Source: Bacteriovoracaceae bacterium
GTDB lineage: Bacteria; Bdellovibrionota; UBA1018
Length of the DNA stretch: 64,000 nucleotides
Assembly (NCBI GenBank): GCA_947447665.1
Contig: CANFJX010000005.1
Span: 1-64,000, forward strand
Reading direction: 5' to 3'
Positions 1-9,930 of this stretch are shown here, one piece after another. Each line of letters opens with the position of its first letter. Position 1 is the stretch's first letter. The notes under the pieces were generated by a model. That model was not told the origin of the DNA. It saw only the letters and a program-made list of their open reading frames with translations, and made no database searches. A program made the translations under genes and the position numbers.

Positions 1-120
1 CCCGTGCCTGCTCCCGTGCCTGCTCCCGTGCCTGCTCCCGTGCCTGCTCCCGTGCCTGCTCCCGTGCCTGCTCCCGTGCCTGCTCCCGTGCCTGCTCCCG
101 TGCCTGCTCCCGTGCCTGCT
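1..120. repeat. Ten perfect copies of a 12-bp tandem repeat
   Basis: The unit cccgtgcctgct is repeated ten times without a mismatch from base 1, and a degenerate half unit follows. It encodes PVPA in the plus frame. The unit length is a multiple of three, so slippage would change protein length without changing the frame. The array probably continues left of the window. Confidence 0.95.
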
Positions 121-240
121 CCCGCTACAACCGCGGCTCAAACCACTCCAAACTCATCTCCTGCACTCGATGCCACCCATTCAGACCTCCCGCCCGAGGG
201 TGACCTCGTGGAGGAATTCGAGAAGATGCTCAACGGTTAA
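1..240 (+). CDS. C-terminal part of a Pro-Val-Pro-Ala repeat protein (5' end outside window)
   Basis: The frame is open from the first base, so the gene begins upstream of the window. About 40 residues are perfect PVPA repeats. They are followed by a Thr/Ser/Pro-rich stretch and an acidic end (EEFEKMLNG) before TAA at 238-240. Pro-rich repeats of this kind usually form stiff spacers in envelope proteins such as TonB-like or wall-spanning linkers; that role is inference, since the functional domain is not visible. The perfect DNA repeat suggests length variation between strains. I do not recognise the family. Confidence 0.6.
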   Translation, partial: PVPAPVPAPVPAPVPAPVPAPVPAPVPAPVPAPVPAPVPAPATTAAQTTPNSSPALDATHSDLPPEGDLVEEFEKMLNG

Positions 241-384
241 CTCCCCCGCCCAAATGGGGGATCTATGCTTTGTTTCTTTGATGTCACTGTCGTGATGACC
301 GTGGTATCAGCTGTCAATTGGGCCTCTTTCTCCCCTCTGCCACCTAGTCCACTCGCCCCGTGCCCCATTTCCAGATCAAACCCT

Positions 385-422
385 CCAAAAAAAATGGCGA
401 CCTAGAGTTACTAGGTCGCCAT
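385..422 (-). terminator. Rho-independent terminator of the DsbA-like gene
   Basis: A perfect 12-bp inverted repeat (394-405 with 411-422, 5-nt loop) lies next to a run of A on the plus strand. On the minus strand this is a stable hairpin followed by eight T. It sits about 30 bp past the stop of the minus-strand gene ending at 451. Confidence 0.85.
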
Positions 423-450
423 GAAATGGATCAGAATAACTAGGTCCGAA

Positions 451-1581
451 TTACTTTTCGCCCAGCTCCTCGTCGATTACTTCAGAGAAGTTTTCCAATG
501 GAACTGCACCACTCAGGAGCTGTCCATTGATGAAAAACGTTGGAGTGGATTTCACACCCAATTTTTCGCCATACTCAGAGTCTTTCTGAACATATTCAGC
601 ATATTTCTTGGATTTCACGCACTCTTCGAATTTCTTCGTATCGGCACCGACTTCCTTAGCATATTTTGCAAGGTTAGCCTGGTCGAGCTTATCTTGATTC
701 TTGAATAACAGATCGTGATAAGACCAAAACTTATCAGTGTTCTGCTCATTGATACACATAGAAGCCTCAGCCGCAGGCTTCGCATTAGAGTGCATTGGAA
801 GCGGGAACTGCTTGAAGGCTAGCTTGATCTTGTTGCCATATTTTTTCTTAACCTGGTTCACAGTGTCAGCAGCGCGAGAACAGAATGGACATTGAAAATC
901 CGAGAACTCGACAATCGTGACCGTCGCGTCTTTTTTACCAAAAAGTGGCGCATTGCCCGCCTCGACATTAACCATCATTCGAGGCTTATTAAAGTAGACT
1001 TCAACAGGATTACTCTTGGTCAGCTTTGCAAGATATTGATTGATCAGCTCTTGCTTTTCGCCTGTTTGAAGGTAAGCGGTGATTCTTTCTTTAATTTGGG
1101 GATTGAGCTGGGTCTCAGGAATGTGCTTATCAGCTACAAATTTCTTGAACTTAGCGTCCGAAATCTTGATGTCGCCACCCACCACTTTTTTATTAATGAA
1201 GTCATCGAGCGACATATTCGCTTTCTTAGCCTCTGAGCCCACTAATTTATCGACGAGGAGCTTCTCTAGCCGATTCATCTTCAATTCGTACTCTCGTTTT
1301 TTCAAATCGAAGAAATCGAGTTTGTCGTCGCCAATCAGTGCTTCCTCGGTAATTTCTTCATTACCAATCTTTGCAACCAAGCCCTGTTTCGGCGCATCCT
1401 TATGGACGAAATTGATTTTTGCCTTGGCACTCTGAGTGCAAGCGGTCATCAATCCAAAGGATACGGCCAGCAAGACCCCACCAGCAGCAGCTACTGGTAT
1501 AAACTTTTTATTAAAAAAAACATGATTCACGTGAATCGCCTCCAATCCAAGAAGGATTTTTTCTGAATAGTTGAACTTCAT
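451..1581 (-). CDS. DsbA-family thiol oxidoreductase with SurA-like N-terminal region, membrane-anchored
   Basis: The start ATG at 1581 is chosen over TTG at 1623 because AGGTAGAG precedes it; the protein is then 376 aa. Residues about 27-47 form a hydrophobic stretch ending in MTAC, a possible lipobox with an unusually long n-region, so lipoprotein or signal anchor both fit. Residues about 65-190 are charged and helical and begin like the SurA/PrsA N-terminal chaperone region (GNEEITEEAL). From about 210 there is a thioredoxin fold with the redox motif CPFC (Cys 231 and 234) and a cis-Pro loop (KSTPTFFING). It probably catalyses or isomerises disulfides in exported proteins. A strong terminator follows. 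The redox assignment is firm; the SurA resemblance is weaker. Confidence 0.85.
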   Translation of the reverse strand: MKFNYSEKILLGLEAIHVNHVFFNKKFIPVAAAGGVLLAVSFGLMTACTQSAKAKINFVHKDAPKQGLVAKIGNEEITEEALIGDDKLDFFDLKKREYELKMNRLEKLLVDKLVGSEAKKANMSLDDFINKKVVGGDIKISDAKFKKFVADKHIPETQLNPQIKERITAYLQTGEKQELINQYLAKLTKSNPVEVYFNKPRMMVNVEAGNAPLFGKKDATVTIVEFSDFQCPFCSRAADTVNQVKKKYGNKIKLAFKQFPLPMHSNAKPAAEASMCINEQNTDKFWSYHDLLFKNQDKLDQANLAKYAKEVGADTKKFEECVKSKKYAEYVQKDSEYGEKLGVKSTPTFFINGQLLSGAVPLENFSEVIDEELGEK

Positions 1582-1655
1582 ATTGACTCTACCTTTAAAG
1601 AGTAGATCGGACACCCTAGGCAATCAATTCAAAACTCTCTAATTTTTACAAAAAA

Positions 1656-2672
1656 TCAGAGACTTCTTACTAAATCATGAAGTCGAAGAAGTCCAAGCCA
1701 ATTTCCATTGGAATCAAGGACTGGAAGAACTGAAATCTGACTAGGTCGATTTTCCATCAACTCCAGAGCAGCCTGGGCCATCATCTCAGGACCAGCCGAA
1801 ATAGGTTGTCGCGTCATCACATCTTGAGCTTTGAGTTGAAAAAACTTCTCCCGATGCTGAAGGGACCGCCTCAAATCCCCATCCGTAATAATTCCTAAAA
1901 GCTTTCGTCCCTCCACAACTAAGACCGCACCCATTTTTTTCTCAGTACTAGCGACAATGACTTCATCGATCGGTGCATCCCGTGTAACCCAAGAGACTTC
2001 AGACCCTTGATGCATCAAATCTGAGACCTTCAAATGAAGCTTTCGCCCCAAAGCTCCTCCTGGGTGGTTTTGAGCAAAGTGAGAAGCATCAAAACCCCGG
2101 AGGCGCATCAAAGCCATGGCTAGAGCATCCCCAATTGCTAAAGCTAGGGTTGTACTCGAGGTTGGTGCCAAATTATGGGGACAAGCCTCTGCCTCCACGT
2201 CTGCCTGAATCCAAATGTCGCAGCGCGTCGCAAGAAGAGACGAGCGATTTCCACCCACCCCAATGATCTGAACCCCTCTTGATTTTAAGGACGGCACTAG
2301 CCGGACAACCTCATCGGTATTGCCCGTATGGCTCAAAATCCAAACCACATCCTGGGATCGCAACAACCCCAAATCACCATGAAGCGCCTCCGTCGGATGT
2401 AGATAAACGGATAAACTTCCGGTGCTACAAAGCGTGGCTACGATTTTCTGAGCAATCTTCCCGGATTTACCCACTCCTGTGACGACGATCTTTCCGCCAG
2501 AGTCCAAAGCGCGATTCAGAGTGGTCACGGCCCTCTCGATTTGCTGAGCCGCTGAACTTAGGGGATCAGCCAGAGTGCGGGCCATCGTCAAAATGCACTC
2601 ACCTTCCAAATTCAAAACTCGACTTACCTCAGCGACCACATCTATTTTTGTCATAGATTTTGACTTTCTCAC
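1656..2672 (-). CDS. kdsD: Arabinose-5-phosphate isomerase (KdsD/KpsF family)
   Basis: This enzyme interconverts ribulose 5-phosphate and arabinose 5-phosphate, the first step of Kdo synthesis for lipopolysaccharide. It has an N-terminal SIS sugar-isomerase domain with GVGKSGKIAQKI, SHTGNTDEVV and the family signature HPTEALHGDLG. Two C-terminal CBS domains follow (SDLMHQG and QDVMTRQP). The length (about 338 aa) is normal. The start may be GTG 2672 or ATG 2654, which gives MTKIDVV. No capsule genes are near, so LPS Kdo supply is the likelier role than capsule. Confidence 0.93.
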   Translation of the reverse strand: MRKSKSMTKIDVVAEVSRVLNLEGECILTMARTLADPLSSAAQQIERAVTTLNRALDSGGKIVVTGVGKSGKIAQKIVATLCSTGSLSVYLHPTEALHGDLGLLRSQDVVWILSHTGNTDEVVRLVPSLKSRGVQIIGVGGNRSSLLATRCDIWIQADVEAEACPHNLAPTSSTTLALAIGDALAMALMRLRGFDASHFAQNHPGGALGRKLHLKVSDLMHQGSEVSWVTRDAPIDEVIVASTEKKMGAVLVVEGRKLLGIITDGDLRRSLQHREKFFQLKAQDVMTRQPISAGPEMMAQAALELMENRPSQISVLPVLDSNGNWLGLLRLHDLVRSL

Positions 2673-2762
2673 AAGTACCCCACTCTTCCCAGCCCTTTAG
2701 ACGAATGCGACGGTTGATTTTCCCTTGCGGCTCCCCTCACCTCAAGCGAGAATGAGAATGGA

Positions 2763-3296
2763 ATGAACAAGTTGATTGCTATCACCCTTTTCCTGTTGTG
2801 TTCCCCGACGCTGAACTCCTGCATGAGCGCCTATATCAAATCCATGGGTGGGAACACATCCCAAGTCCTCGAGCGCATCTATCTCTCCGACTTCAATATT
2901 GCATGGCAAGCCGTCCTTGAAGTCCTCAAAAATACGCGGATGGACGTAACAAACAAAGAAGGCGGCTTTATCCAAACAAACTGGACTGAGAACACGGCCG
3001 AAAAAAACTTTATCGACTCATTCGGAGATACTGGAACCTATCTAAAGGCTCAGTTTAGACTCAAAATATCCCTAGAAAAAGGAAACTATCGCGGAAAAAG
3101 TAACGTAAAGATTAAGATCATTAAAGAGCAACTCATCCAAAAAGACGCACTCGAAGGATGGAGAGCCATTGAAACCGACTCCATTGAAGAAAAAACAATC
3201 CTGTACAGAATCGGTCGAGTGATCTTCATTAAAACAAAGATCATCCAGGACGAGGAAGAACGAGGAAAGAAAGAAATCGAAGGTACTCACTTCTAA
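2763..3296 (+). CDS. Small lipoprotein, weakly BamC-like
   Basis: This 177-aa protein starts with a lipoprotein signal: a basic n-region, a hydrophobic core and TLNSC, with Cys near residue 20. The mature part carries one alpha/beta segment (AWQAVLEVLKNTRMDV, then GGFIQTNW). That spacing resembles domains of BamC-like outer-membrane lipoproteins. The C-terminus is highly charged. It stands alone, divergent from kdsD. Outer-membrane attachment is likely; the BamC link is a tentative reading. Confidence 0.7.
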   Translation: MNKLIAITLFLLCSPTLNSCMSAYIKSMGGNTSQVLERIYLSDFNIAWQAVLEVLKNTRMDVTNKEGGFIQTNWTENTAEKNFIDSFGDTGTYLKAQFRLKISLEKGNYRGKSNVKIKIIKEQLIQKDALEGWRAIETDSIEEKTILYRIGRVIFIKTKIIQDEEERGKKEIEGTHF

Positions 3297-3478
3297 CTCG
3301 GTAAGAACTTCCTCTCGTTAGGTAAAAAGAACCTACTCCAAGCAATTAAAAATGAAACCAATCACCACTACTTTCTAAAATCATTCAAAAAATATCAATC
3401 ATTTCAGCAACAAAAAATAATTAAACAAAAATTAAAAATAGGCATGAGTCTTGCTCTGTCAGGTACGGAGGAAAAAAA

Positions 3479-5254
3479 ATGGCCAGCGTATCGCCCTCTT
3501 CTTCAGATGCCGTATCATTACAAAATCACTACTCGAAAGCCTATCGGGACTTAGAGCAAGCTAAAGACGCTGAACTTAAGCGTGAGCAAAAACAGAACGA
3601 ACAAAACCTAAAACAGCTTGAGTCTAGCTATCAAAACACCATGAATCGGAAAGAAGAGGAAGCAAGTCGAATCACCGATGCTATCCGTAACGAATCCGCG
3701 GAAAGCAATGCTCTCGAGCGGCAGAAAGCACGCGAGAACTTAGAGCAACTTCAAAGAGAAAGCTATAATAGCCGCGGTCAACTTGCATCAGCCATCCCAC
3801 TTGCCGAACATCAAAAAAAGCTCGAAGAAGCCTATGAAACGAGCGAAAAAAGGCATCAAAGCGACCTTTCTAACTCAACCACCAGAGAAGATGACCTGAA
3901 ACAACTAATTAGAAACGTTCGCAAACAGTCCAACGAAGACATGAGCAAGTTGCAAGAGCGACATGAAAAAAAAATCTCCGAAATAGCTGAAGACACCAAA
4001 CTTCGAACGATCAATGAAAACTTTGAAACGAACAAAAAGATCGAAGACATGAATAACTTTGTTCGCGCCGAGGAAAGAAATCAAAAAGGCGAAACCAAGC
4101 GAGTCGAAGAGGCCTATTCGCACTATATCGACGATATGAAGAAAAACCTCGAAGAGAAAGAAAGCCACTCCAGAGACCAACTCAGAACGACACTAGGAGA
4201 GAAGGACAAATTTCTGGCCAGCAACCTTGCTCGGCAAAACAGTGAAAGCCGCCAATCTTTAAAGGATCTCGAAAAAACTTACTCGACACAGATTGATCAA
4301 CTCAACGAGGAAAGAAAAAATCAAGACCGGACTGCGGCTGCCCGGCTCAGATCGACGAAACAAGACGATCAAGACACCCTCAAGAATACACTTCAAAAGC
4401 AGGCCGAAGCGCACGAGATTGACCGACAAAACTTGTCCGACATGAATCATGCGCATTACCAACAACTCGAGGAAGACTACAACAAGAAAGCACACCCCAC
4501 CCAAGTCGAAGACATCCCCCCAGAGCTTGAAAATAAAATTAGGCAGGGGGTGATCGGGCAATACGAAAAGACCCTCAACACAGAAGTTGAGCGCAACAAA
4601 TTGGCCCAGGACAGTTTAGCTTCGACGTATGGCAGCCACTACCGTCAGGCGCTCGAAAAAGCCGGGGACCATGAAACTAAAATACTAAAAGAACACGAAA
4701 TGGAAAAAACCCACGATCGAGCTCAGTTCTACGACACGCTAGCAAACACTCAGCAGGAGGCCGAAACTCGAGGGCGAGACAAAGACTCAGCTTATCTCCT
4801 TCAGGTCGAAAAACTTCAGAGGAAATTCGCTTATGCGATGGAGCGCCAAAAGCACGAATATGACACCATCATCGATGGCATGAGGGGCTCTTCGGAGGCA
4901 AAGATCATGTCTGTCCGAGAAGAAGACAGCAGAGCTGCAAAACAGGCCCTCAAGAATTTAAGTGAAAAACAAAGTGAGATCTTCCGAGATTATGATAGAA
5001 AACTATCCGAACAACGGGAGCAGTACGAATACATGATCGAAGACATCAAAACTCAGACGAAAACTGAGAACCGTGAAATCGAGCGTCGATCCAAGCAAGA
5101 TCTCGAAATACAGGCTAAAACCTACGAGCAAAAAATCGCCCAAATCGACGAACAAAACAAGGAGCATGAGCGATACATCTCTCAGGGCTACCAGGAACAA
5201 TTAGAAAAACTGAAACGATCCTATGAACTCACCAGCCAACAAAAGAAGAGTTAA
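3479..5254 (+). CDS. Long coiled-coil protein of unknown function
   Basis: A strong ribosome site (ggaggaaaaaaa) precedes ATG 3479. The 591-aa product is almost wholly Glu/Lys/Gln/Arg-rich helix with heptad-like spacing from residue 20 to the end. There is no signal peptide, no membrane segment and no cysteine. One short break contains prolines (AHPTQVEDIPPELE, about residues 338-351). It overlaps the start of pyruvate kinase by 32 bp in another frame, so the two are probably co-transcribed. A cytoplasmic structural or scaffold role is plausible; I recognise no named family. The upstream 180 bp is AT-rich and probably holds the promoter. Confidence 0.8.
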   Translation: MASVSPSSSDAVSLQNHYSKAYRDLEQAKDAELKREQKQNEQNLKQLESSYQNTMNRKEEEASRITDAIRNESAESNALERQKARENLEQLQRESYNSRGQLASAIPLAEHQKKLEEAYETSEKRHQSDLSNSTTREDDLKQLIRNVRKQSNEDMSKLQERHEKKISEIAEDTKLRTINENFETNKKIEDMNNFVRAEERNQKGETKRVEEAYSHYIDDMKKNLEEKESHSRDQLRTTLGEKDKFLASNLARQNSESRQSLKDLEKTYSTQIDQLNEERKNQDRTAAARLRSTKQDDQDTLKNTLQKQAEAHEIDRQNLSDMNHAHYQQLEEDYNKKAHPTQVEDIPPELENKIRQGVIGQYEKTLNTEVERNKLAQDSLASTYGSHYRQALEKAGDHETKILKEHEMEKTHDRAQFYDTLANTQQEAETRGRDKDSAYLLQVEKLQRKFAYAMERQKHEYDTIIDGMRGSSEAKIMSVREEDSRAAKQALKNLSEKQSEIFRDYDRKLSEQREQYEYMIEDIKTQTKTENREIERRSKQDLEIQAKTYEQKIAQIDEQNKEHERYISQGYQEQLEKLKRSYELTSQQKKS

Positions 5255-6698
5255 AATTGTATGCACCCTCGGCCCCTCGTCGAGTAATCGAGAGCAAATC
5301 GGATCTTTGATCGACGAAGGTCTCGATGTAGCGCGCCTCAACTTCAGCCACGGCACTCATGATTATCACCGAGGTTTGATCCAGGCCGTTCGAGAGGCCT
5401 CCCAACTTAAGAAAAAGCCCATCATGCTCATGCAGGATCTTCAGGGTCCTAAAATTCGAGCCGGGGTCCTCCCAAAGGACGGACTTCAACTCAAAGCCGG
5501 AGATGTTCTCCTCCTCTACCCCGAAGGAGCAACTCCAAAAACCTCTACGACAGGCAAGATCGCCGTGCCAATTTCTGCGGAGATTGCTCAGGCAGTCGCT
5601 GTCAGCGTTCAAAAAGGTGCCCGAATTCTTTTTGATGATGGAAAGATTGCGACGCGAGCCACCTCAGTGAATCCACCCGAAATTGTGGTTGAAGTGGAAG
5701 TCGGCGGACGCCTCACGAGTCAAAAAGGCATGAACCTTCCAGGAACCCCCCTTTCTATCCCTTGTATCACCGATAAGGACTTAGAGGATCTCCACTTTGG
5801 CCTTTCTCAAGGGGTAGACGCCGTCGCACTCTCCTTTGTTCGTAACGCCCATGATATTGAGATCCTAAGAAATCTAATTCGAAAAGCTTCGAACGAAATG
5901 CCGCTGATCATTCCCAAGATCGAACGCGAAGAAGCCGTTGAATGCCAAAACTCGATCATCGAAGTCTCGGATGCATTACTCATCGCTCGAGGCGATATGG
6001 CTGTCGAGGTCGGTGCAGAGCGAGTCCCAATTATTCAAAAGGGACTCATTTACGGATGTAATCAGCTCGGAGTACCCGTAATCACTGCCACCCAAATGCT
6101 CGAATCCATGATCTCGTGTCCTACTCCAACGCGAGCTGAGGCCAGCGACGTCGCCAATGCTGTCTTTGACGGAACCGACGCAGTCATGCTTTCGGGCGAA
6201 ACCGCATCAGGACAATACCCTCAAGTCACAGTGAAAACTATGGCTCGAATCGTAGTAGAGGCCGAAAGAATGAAGGCAAGCTACTCACGACACACTGAAG
6301 CCCTCCCTATGCCGGGATCGGTCGTCGATGCAATCGAAAGTAGCGCAGCCACGATTGCAGAAAAAGTGGGCGCCGCCGCAATTGCTTGCATCACCCACTC
6401 GGGTACAGCAGCTCGGACTCTCGCTAAATTTCGTCCCGAGGTCCCCATCGTGGCCATTGTTGATCAAGAGGCCGTGCTGAGGCGACTTGCGCTCGTCTGG
6501 GGGGTTCACGGCGAAGTGATTCCAGGAATTGTTGCCACCGATGATCTTTTTGCCATGGTGGAAACCGTTTTGAAGACTCAAAACTGGGCGAACAATGAAG
6601 ATCTCATTGTCGTCACTGCCGGTGTTCCCACGCTCAAGCGAGGAACCACTAATATGGTCAAGGTCCATCGCATCGGACGTGATCAGACCAATCGATAA
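5223..6698 (+). CDS. pyk: Pyruvate kinase
   Basis: It catalyses phosphoenolpyruvate plus ADP to pyruvate plus ATP, the last step of glycolysis. Diagnostic segments are KIVCTLGPSSSN at the N-terminus, ARLNFSHG, the metal and phosphate site around IPKIEREEAV and ARGDMAVEVG, and the signature ATQMLESM. The regulatory C-domain ends near TTNMVKVHRI. At 491 aa it is slightly longer than the usual 470. The start ATG 5223 lies inside the coiled-coil gene with no clear ribosome site, which suggests translational coupling. Confidence 0.96.
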   Translation: MNSPANKRRVKIVCTLGPSSSNREQIGSLIDEGLDVARLNFSHGTHDYHRGLIQAVREASQLKKKPIMLMQDLQGPKIRAGVLPKDGLQLKAGDVLLLYPEGATPKTSTTGKIAVPISAEIAQAVAVSVQKGARILFDDGKIATRATSVNPPEIVVEVEVGGRLTSQKGMNLPGTPLSIPCITDKDLEDLHFGLSQGVDAVALSFVRNAHDIEILRNLIRKASNEMPLIIPKIEREEAVECQNSIIEVSDALLIARGDMAVEVGAERVPIIQKGLIYGCNQLGVPVITATQMLESMISCPTPTRAEASDVANAVFDGTDAVMLSGETASGQYPQVTVKTMARIVVEAERMKASYSRHTEALPMPGSVVDAIESSAATIAEKVGAAAIACITHSGTAARTLAKFRPEVPIVAIVDQEAVLRRLALVWGVHGEVIPGIVATDDLFAMVETVLKTQNWANNEDLIVVTAGVPTLKRGTTNMVKVHRIGRDQTNR

Positions 6699-6756
6699 GG
6701 CGGGTCGAGTCCCCCTTGCCGATTCTCGCTAAAGCTGCTACTCGGAGGGGATTCTT

Positions 6757-9450
6757 ATGCAAAATCCTCCTCTCGCCGACAGTACCTGGAATCTCAACTC
6801 CCTGACTCCTTCAGGTCGTGCATCGATCAAGGATGAAGCTACCCCAGTGATGAAACAATACTGGGAGCTTAAATCGCAGGTCGGCGATGCGCTATTGCTG
6901 TTTAGAATGGGCGATTTTTATGAACTTTTTGGTCCCGATGCAGTGACTGCGGCGGAGATTTTGGAGATCACCCTCACAAGCAGGGACAAGAATAAACCCA
7001 ACCCACTTCCCATGGCCGGAGTTCCCCACCACAGTATCCAAGGCTATATTCAACGACTACTCAAGGCGGGGAAAAAAATTGCACTAGGTGAACAAGTCGA
7101 AGACCCAGAAACAGTTAAGGCAGGTAAAATCGTCCGACGAGAGATTACTCGAGTTTTGACCCCCGGAGTGCAATTTGACGCCGAGGGATCGGAGGCGAAT
7201 TATCTTGCCACAATTATTCGAACCGAGAACCCCCAGCACTGGGTGTTAGTCTGTCTTGATGTTTCGACCGGGGAAGTTTTAGTTAGCCAACCATCCCCTC
7301 TTCCTTCTCTCGGATATGAATTCCAAAAACTCCCCATCCGCCACTTTCTGAGACAGACCTCAGATGTGGACCCGCGATCCATGGGTGCACCTGAGTCACT
7401 CCTCGTCGAGGAGTTACCCAAAAATTATCTCTCCCAAGAGCAGTCCTCTGCCTTACTGAAAACCCACTATGACATTGAAAATCTAGTAACCTTCCTGGGT
7501 TGTGATTCAGGAATTTTAGCTCTCGGAATTCTGCTTACCTATACCTTACGCACTCAACAACAAGAGCGACTCGCTCACCTTCAGCTGCCCGTCCCCCTGC
7601 AACAACCCAAAACACTCCTGCTAGGACCAAATACCGCTCAGCACCTCGACCTAGCCGAACTCTTCCCGCTCATCAACCAGACTCACTCCACCCTGGGCTC
7701 TCGCCAACTCAAGCGTTGGCTCATGGCACCGCTCAAAAACGCAGCGGAAATTGGACTAAGACAGGAAGCAGTGATTGAACTCTCCCAGCAAAAGTCACAG
7801 GGCAGCGAAAAAATCGGGCAGTCTCTCAGAAAAATCTACGACCTAGAAAGAATTTGCGGAAGGATCAATACGCGCCTTGCTAATCCGAGGGATACGCTTG
7901 CCCTCGGTCAATCTCTCCTGTCGCTGAAAGCGCTCGCTCAAAACTTATCAACCTGTCGGTCTTCCTCGATCATCAGTATTCAGAGGAGAATGGAACAACT
8001 GGCTCTGCACCTCGACTCACTAGCTGAGAAGATCGTCCGAGATCAAAAAGAAGCACCCCCGATCAGCATTAAAGACGGAGGAATTTTTAACCAAGGAACG
8101 ACTCCTGATCTCGATCGTCTGATGTCTCTTACGGAAGATGGTCAGCGCTGGCTGATGGATTTAGAAACCCGAGAACGAGAGGCCACTGGGATTTCATCAC
8201 TCAAAGTCCGATACAATCGGGTGTTTGGCTATTATATCGAAATTACTCAAGCCCACCTCAAGAGTGCCCCGGCTCACTATCAACGCAAACAAACCATGGT
8301 AGGAGCCGAACGTTTTTTCACTGAAGAACTCAAGAAATTTGAAGAAGAAATCCTCACAGCATCTTCCCGACAGAAATCGATGGAACAGGAGCTTTTTGGC
8401 CAATTCATCGAAGATATTCAACGAGAAACTTCTTCTATTATGGAAGCTGCGCGAATACTGGGAGAGTTGGACGCGCTCGTAGCTTTGTCTAAGCTGGCTC
8501 ACTGGCAGGGCTGGTGTTTTCCAAAAATCGACGATTCCCGCTCGATTCAGATCTCAGCAGGGCGTCACGCGGTGGTCGATCAAGCGAAGAAAGGCCATTT
8601 CGTCCCCAATGACCTCGACCTCTCGCCCGAAACTCGCCTGACCCTTCTAATTACCGGCCCCAACATGGGCGGGAAATCTACGGTCATGCGACAAACCGCT
8701 CTGATCGTGATTCTAGGACAAATGGGTGCACCCGTCCCTGCTCATGCTGCTCAGTGGGGGGTTTTCTCCTCGGTTTATACTCGAATCGGTGCCCAAGATG
8801 CCATCGCTCGTGGCCAAAGCACCTTCATGGTTGAAATGAGTGAACTCGCTCACATCCTTCATCATGCGGACGACCGATCACTTTTAATTCTCGATGAAAT
8901 CGGGCGAGGCACCAGCACTTATGATGGCGTCAGCGTCGCCTGGGCTACACTTGAATGGATTTGTCACCGCACACGAGCACGAACCTTGTTCGCCACTCAT
9001 TATCACGAGCTCATCCAACTCTCCGAAACACTCCCTGGACTAGCCAACGCCCATATGGCAGTTGAAAACGAAAAGAATAAAACCACTCAGTCCTTAAGAT
9101 TTCTTTATGAATTACGAGAAGGTCCAACCAATGAAAGTTTCGGTATCCACGTTGCTCAAATGGCAGGTCTCCCAAAGAGCGTCATCGAGCGAGCCTGGAA
9201 TATTTTAGCCGAATTAGAATCCCATCGAACTTCGGGAGCAACAGGCCCAGCCGCCAAACAGCTTTCCCTTTTCGACGCTCCGCTTAATCCGATCGAAGTC
9301 ATGCCTCTACAAGCAGCCTCCATTGCCTCAATCGAGCCACAACATCCAACTCTCGTCGAACTTGAAGCTCTCAACCTCAACGAAATGACGCCGATCCAAG
9401 CTTTGAATTTTCTCATCAAAACTCAGGACTCACTCCGATCTTCGAATTAA
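6757..9450 (+). CDS. mutS: DNA mismatch repair protein MutS
   Basis: MutS binds base mismatches and small loops and recruits MutL. The start ATG 6757 follows ggagggg. The mismatch-binding domain has the Phe-x-Glu motif region in FRMGDFYELFG. The ATPase has Walker A GPNMGGKST (about 633-641), Walker B LILDEIGRGTSTYDG and the FATHYHEL switch. Near residue 835 QLSLFD is a good beta-clamp binding motif. At 897 aa it is slightly longer than E. coli MutS (853). It lies 58 bp after pyk. Confidence 0.97.
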   Translation: MQNPPLADSTWNLNSLTPSGRASIKDEATPVMKQYWELKSQVGDALLLFRMGDFYELFGPDAVTAAEILEITLTSRDKNKPNPLPMAGVPHHSIQGYIQRLLKAGKKIALGEQVEDPETVKAGKIVRREITRVLTPGVQFDAEGSEANYLATIIRTENPQHWVLVCLDVSTGEVLVSQPSPLPSLGYEFQKLPIRHFLRQTSDVDPRSMGAPESLLVEELPKNYLSQEQSSALLKTHYDIENLVTFLGCDSGILALGILLTYTLRTQQQERLAHLQLPVPLQQPKTLLLGPNTAQHLDLAELFPLINQTHSTLGSRQLKRWLMAPLKNAAEIGLRQEAVIELSQQKSQGSEKIGQSLRKIYDLERICGRINTRLANPRDTLALGQSLLSLKALAQNLSTCRSSSIISIQRRMEQLALHLDSLAEKIVRDQKEAPPISIKDGGIFNQGTTPDLDRLMSLTEDGQRWLMDLETREREATGISSLKVRYNRVFGYYIEITQAHLKSAPAHYQRKQTMVGAERFFTEELKKFEEEILTASSRQKSMEQELFGQFIEDIQRETSSIMEAARILGELDALVALSKLAHWQGWCFPKIDDSRSIQISAGRHAVVDQAKKGHFVPNDLDLSPETRLTLLITGPNMGGKSTVMRQTALIVILGQMGAPVPAHAAQWGVFSSVYTRIGAQDAIARGQSTFMVEMSELAHILHHADDRSLLILDEIGRGTSTYDGVSVAWATLEWICHRTRARTLFATHYHELIQLSETLPGLANAHMAVENEKNKTTQSLRFLYELREGPTNESFGIHVAQMAGLPKSVIERAWNILAELESHRTSGATGPAAKQLSLFDAPLNPIEVMPLQAASIASIEPQHPTLVELEALNLNEMTPIQALNFLIKTQDSLRSSN

Positions 9451-9457
9451 TTTTCCG

Positions 9458-9928
9458 CTACTTCTGAATCAGACTTCTCAGCATCCAAGCAGTCTTTTCA
9501 TGTACCTGCATTCGGTTCGTCAGAAGGTCTGCCGTAGGTTGGTCATGAGCTCGGTCCACTAATGGGAAAATCGAACGAGCGGTTCTGACGACTGCCTCTT
9601 GGCCGTGAACCAGAAGTTCAATCATTTTCTCAGCGGTTTGGACACCCCGATCCTCATGAATAGAAGTCAGCTCAGTAAATTCGCGATAAGTCGCAGGGGC
9701 AGGAAAACCTAAGGCACGAATTCGCTCAGCGATCAGATCGACCGCCTCGGCAAGCTCGACATACTGCTTTTCAAACATAAGATGAAGCGTCTGAAACATT
9801 GGCCCAGTCACGTTCCAATGAAAATTATGAGTCTTTAAATAAAGGGTGTAAGTATCAGCCAGAAGCTTAGAAAGACCGGCTGTAATTTCCCGTCGATCCT
9901 TCTCTTCAATTCCAATATCGATTTTCAT
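9458..9928 (-). CDS. dps: Dps family DNA-protection ferritin
   Basis: This 156-aa four-helix ferritin-like protein carries the Dps signature: [10 protein letters not shown], then LHLMFEKQY and [16 protein letters not shown]. The conserved His, Asp and Glu form the intersubunit ferroxidase site, which oxidises Fe2+ with H2O2. It should form a dodecamer that stores iron and protects DNA in stress. It lies tail to tail with mutS, and mutY ends 3 bp upstream, so dps and mutY are probably one oxidative-damage transcription unit. Confidence 0.93.
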   Translation of the reverse strand: MKIDIGIEEKDRREITAGLSKLLADTYTLYLKTHNFHWNVTGPMFQTLHLMFEKQYVELAEAVDLIAERIRALGFPAPATYREFTELTSIHEDRGVQTAEKMIELLVHGQEAVVRTARSIFPLVDRAHDQPTADLLTNRMQVHEKTAWMLRSLIQK

Positions 9929-9930
9929 AT

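Noticed and set aside
1656..2672. Capsule-type KpsF
   Set aside because: No kps or other capsule genes are nearby; KdsD for LPS Kdo is simpler.
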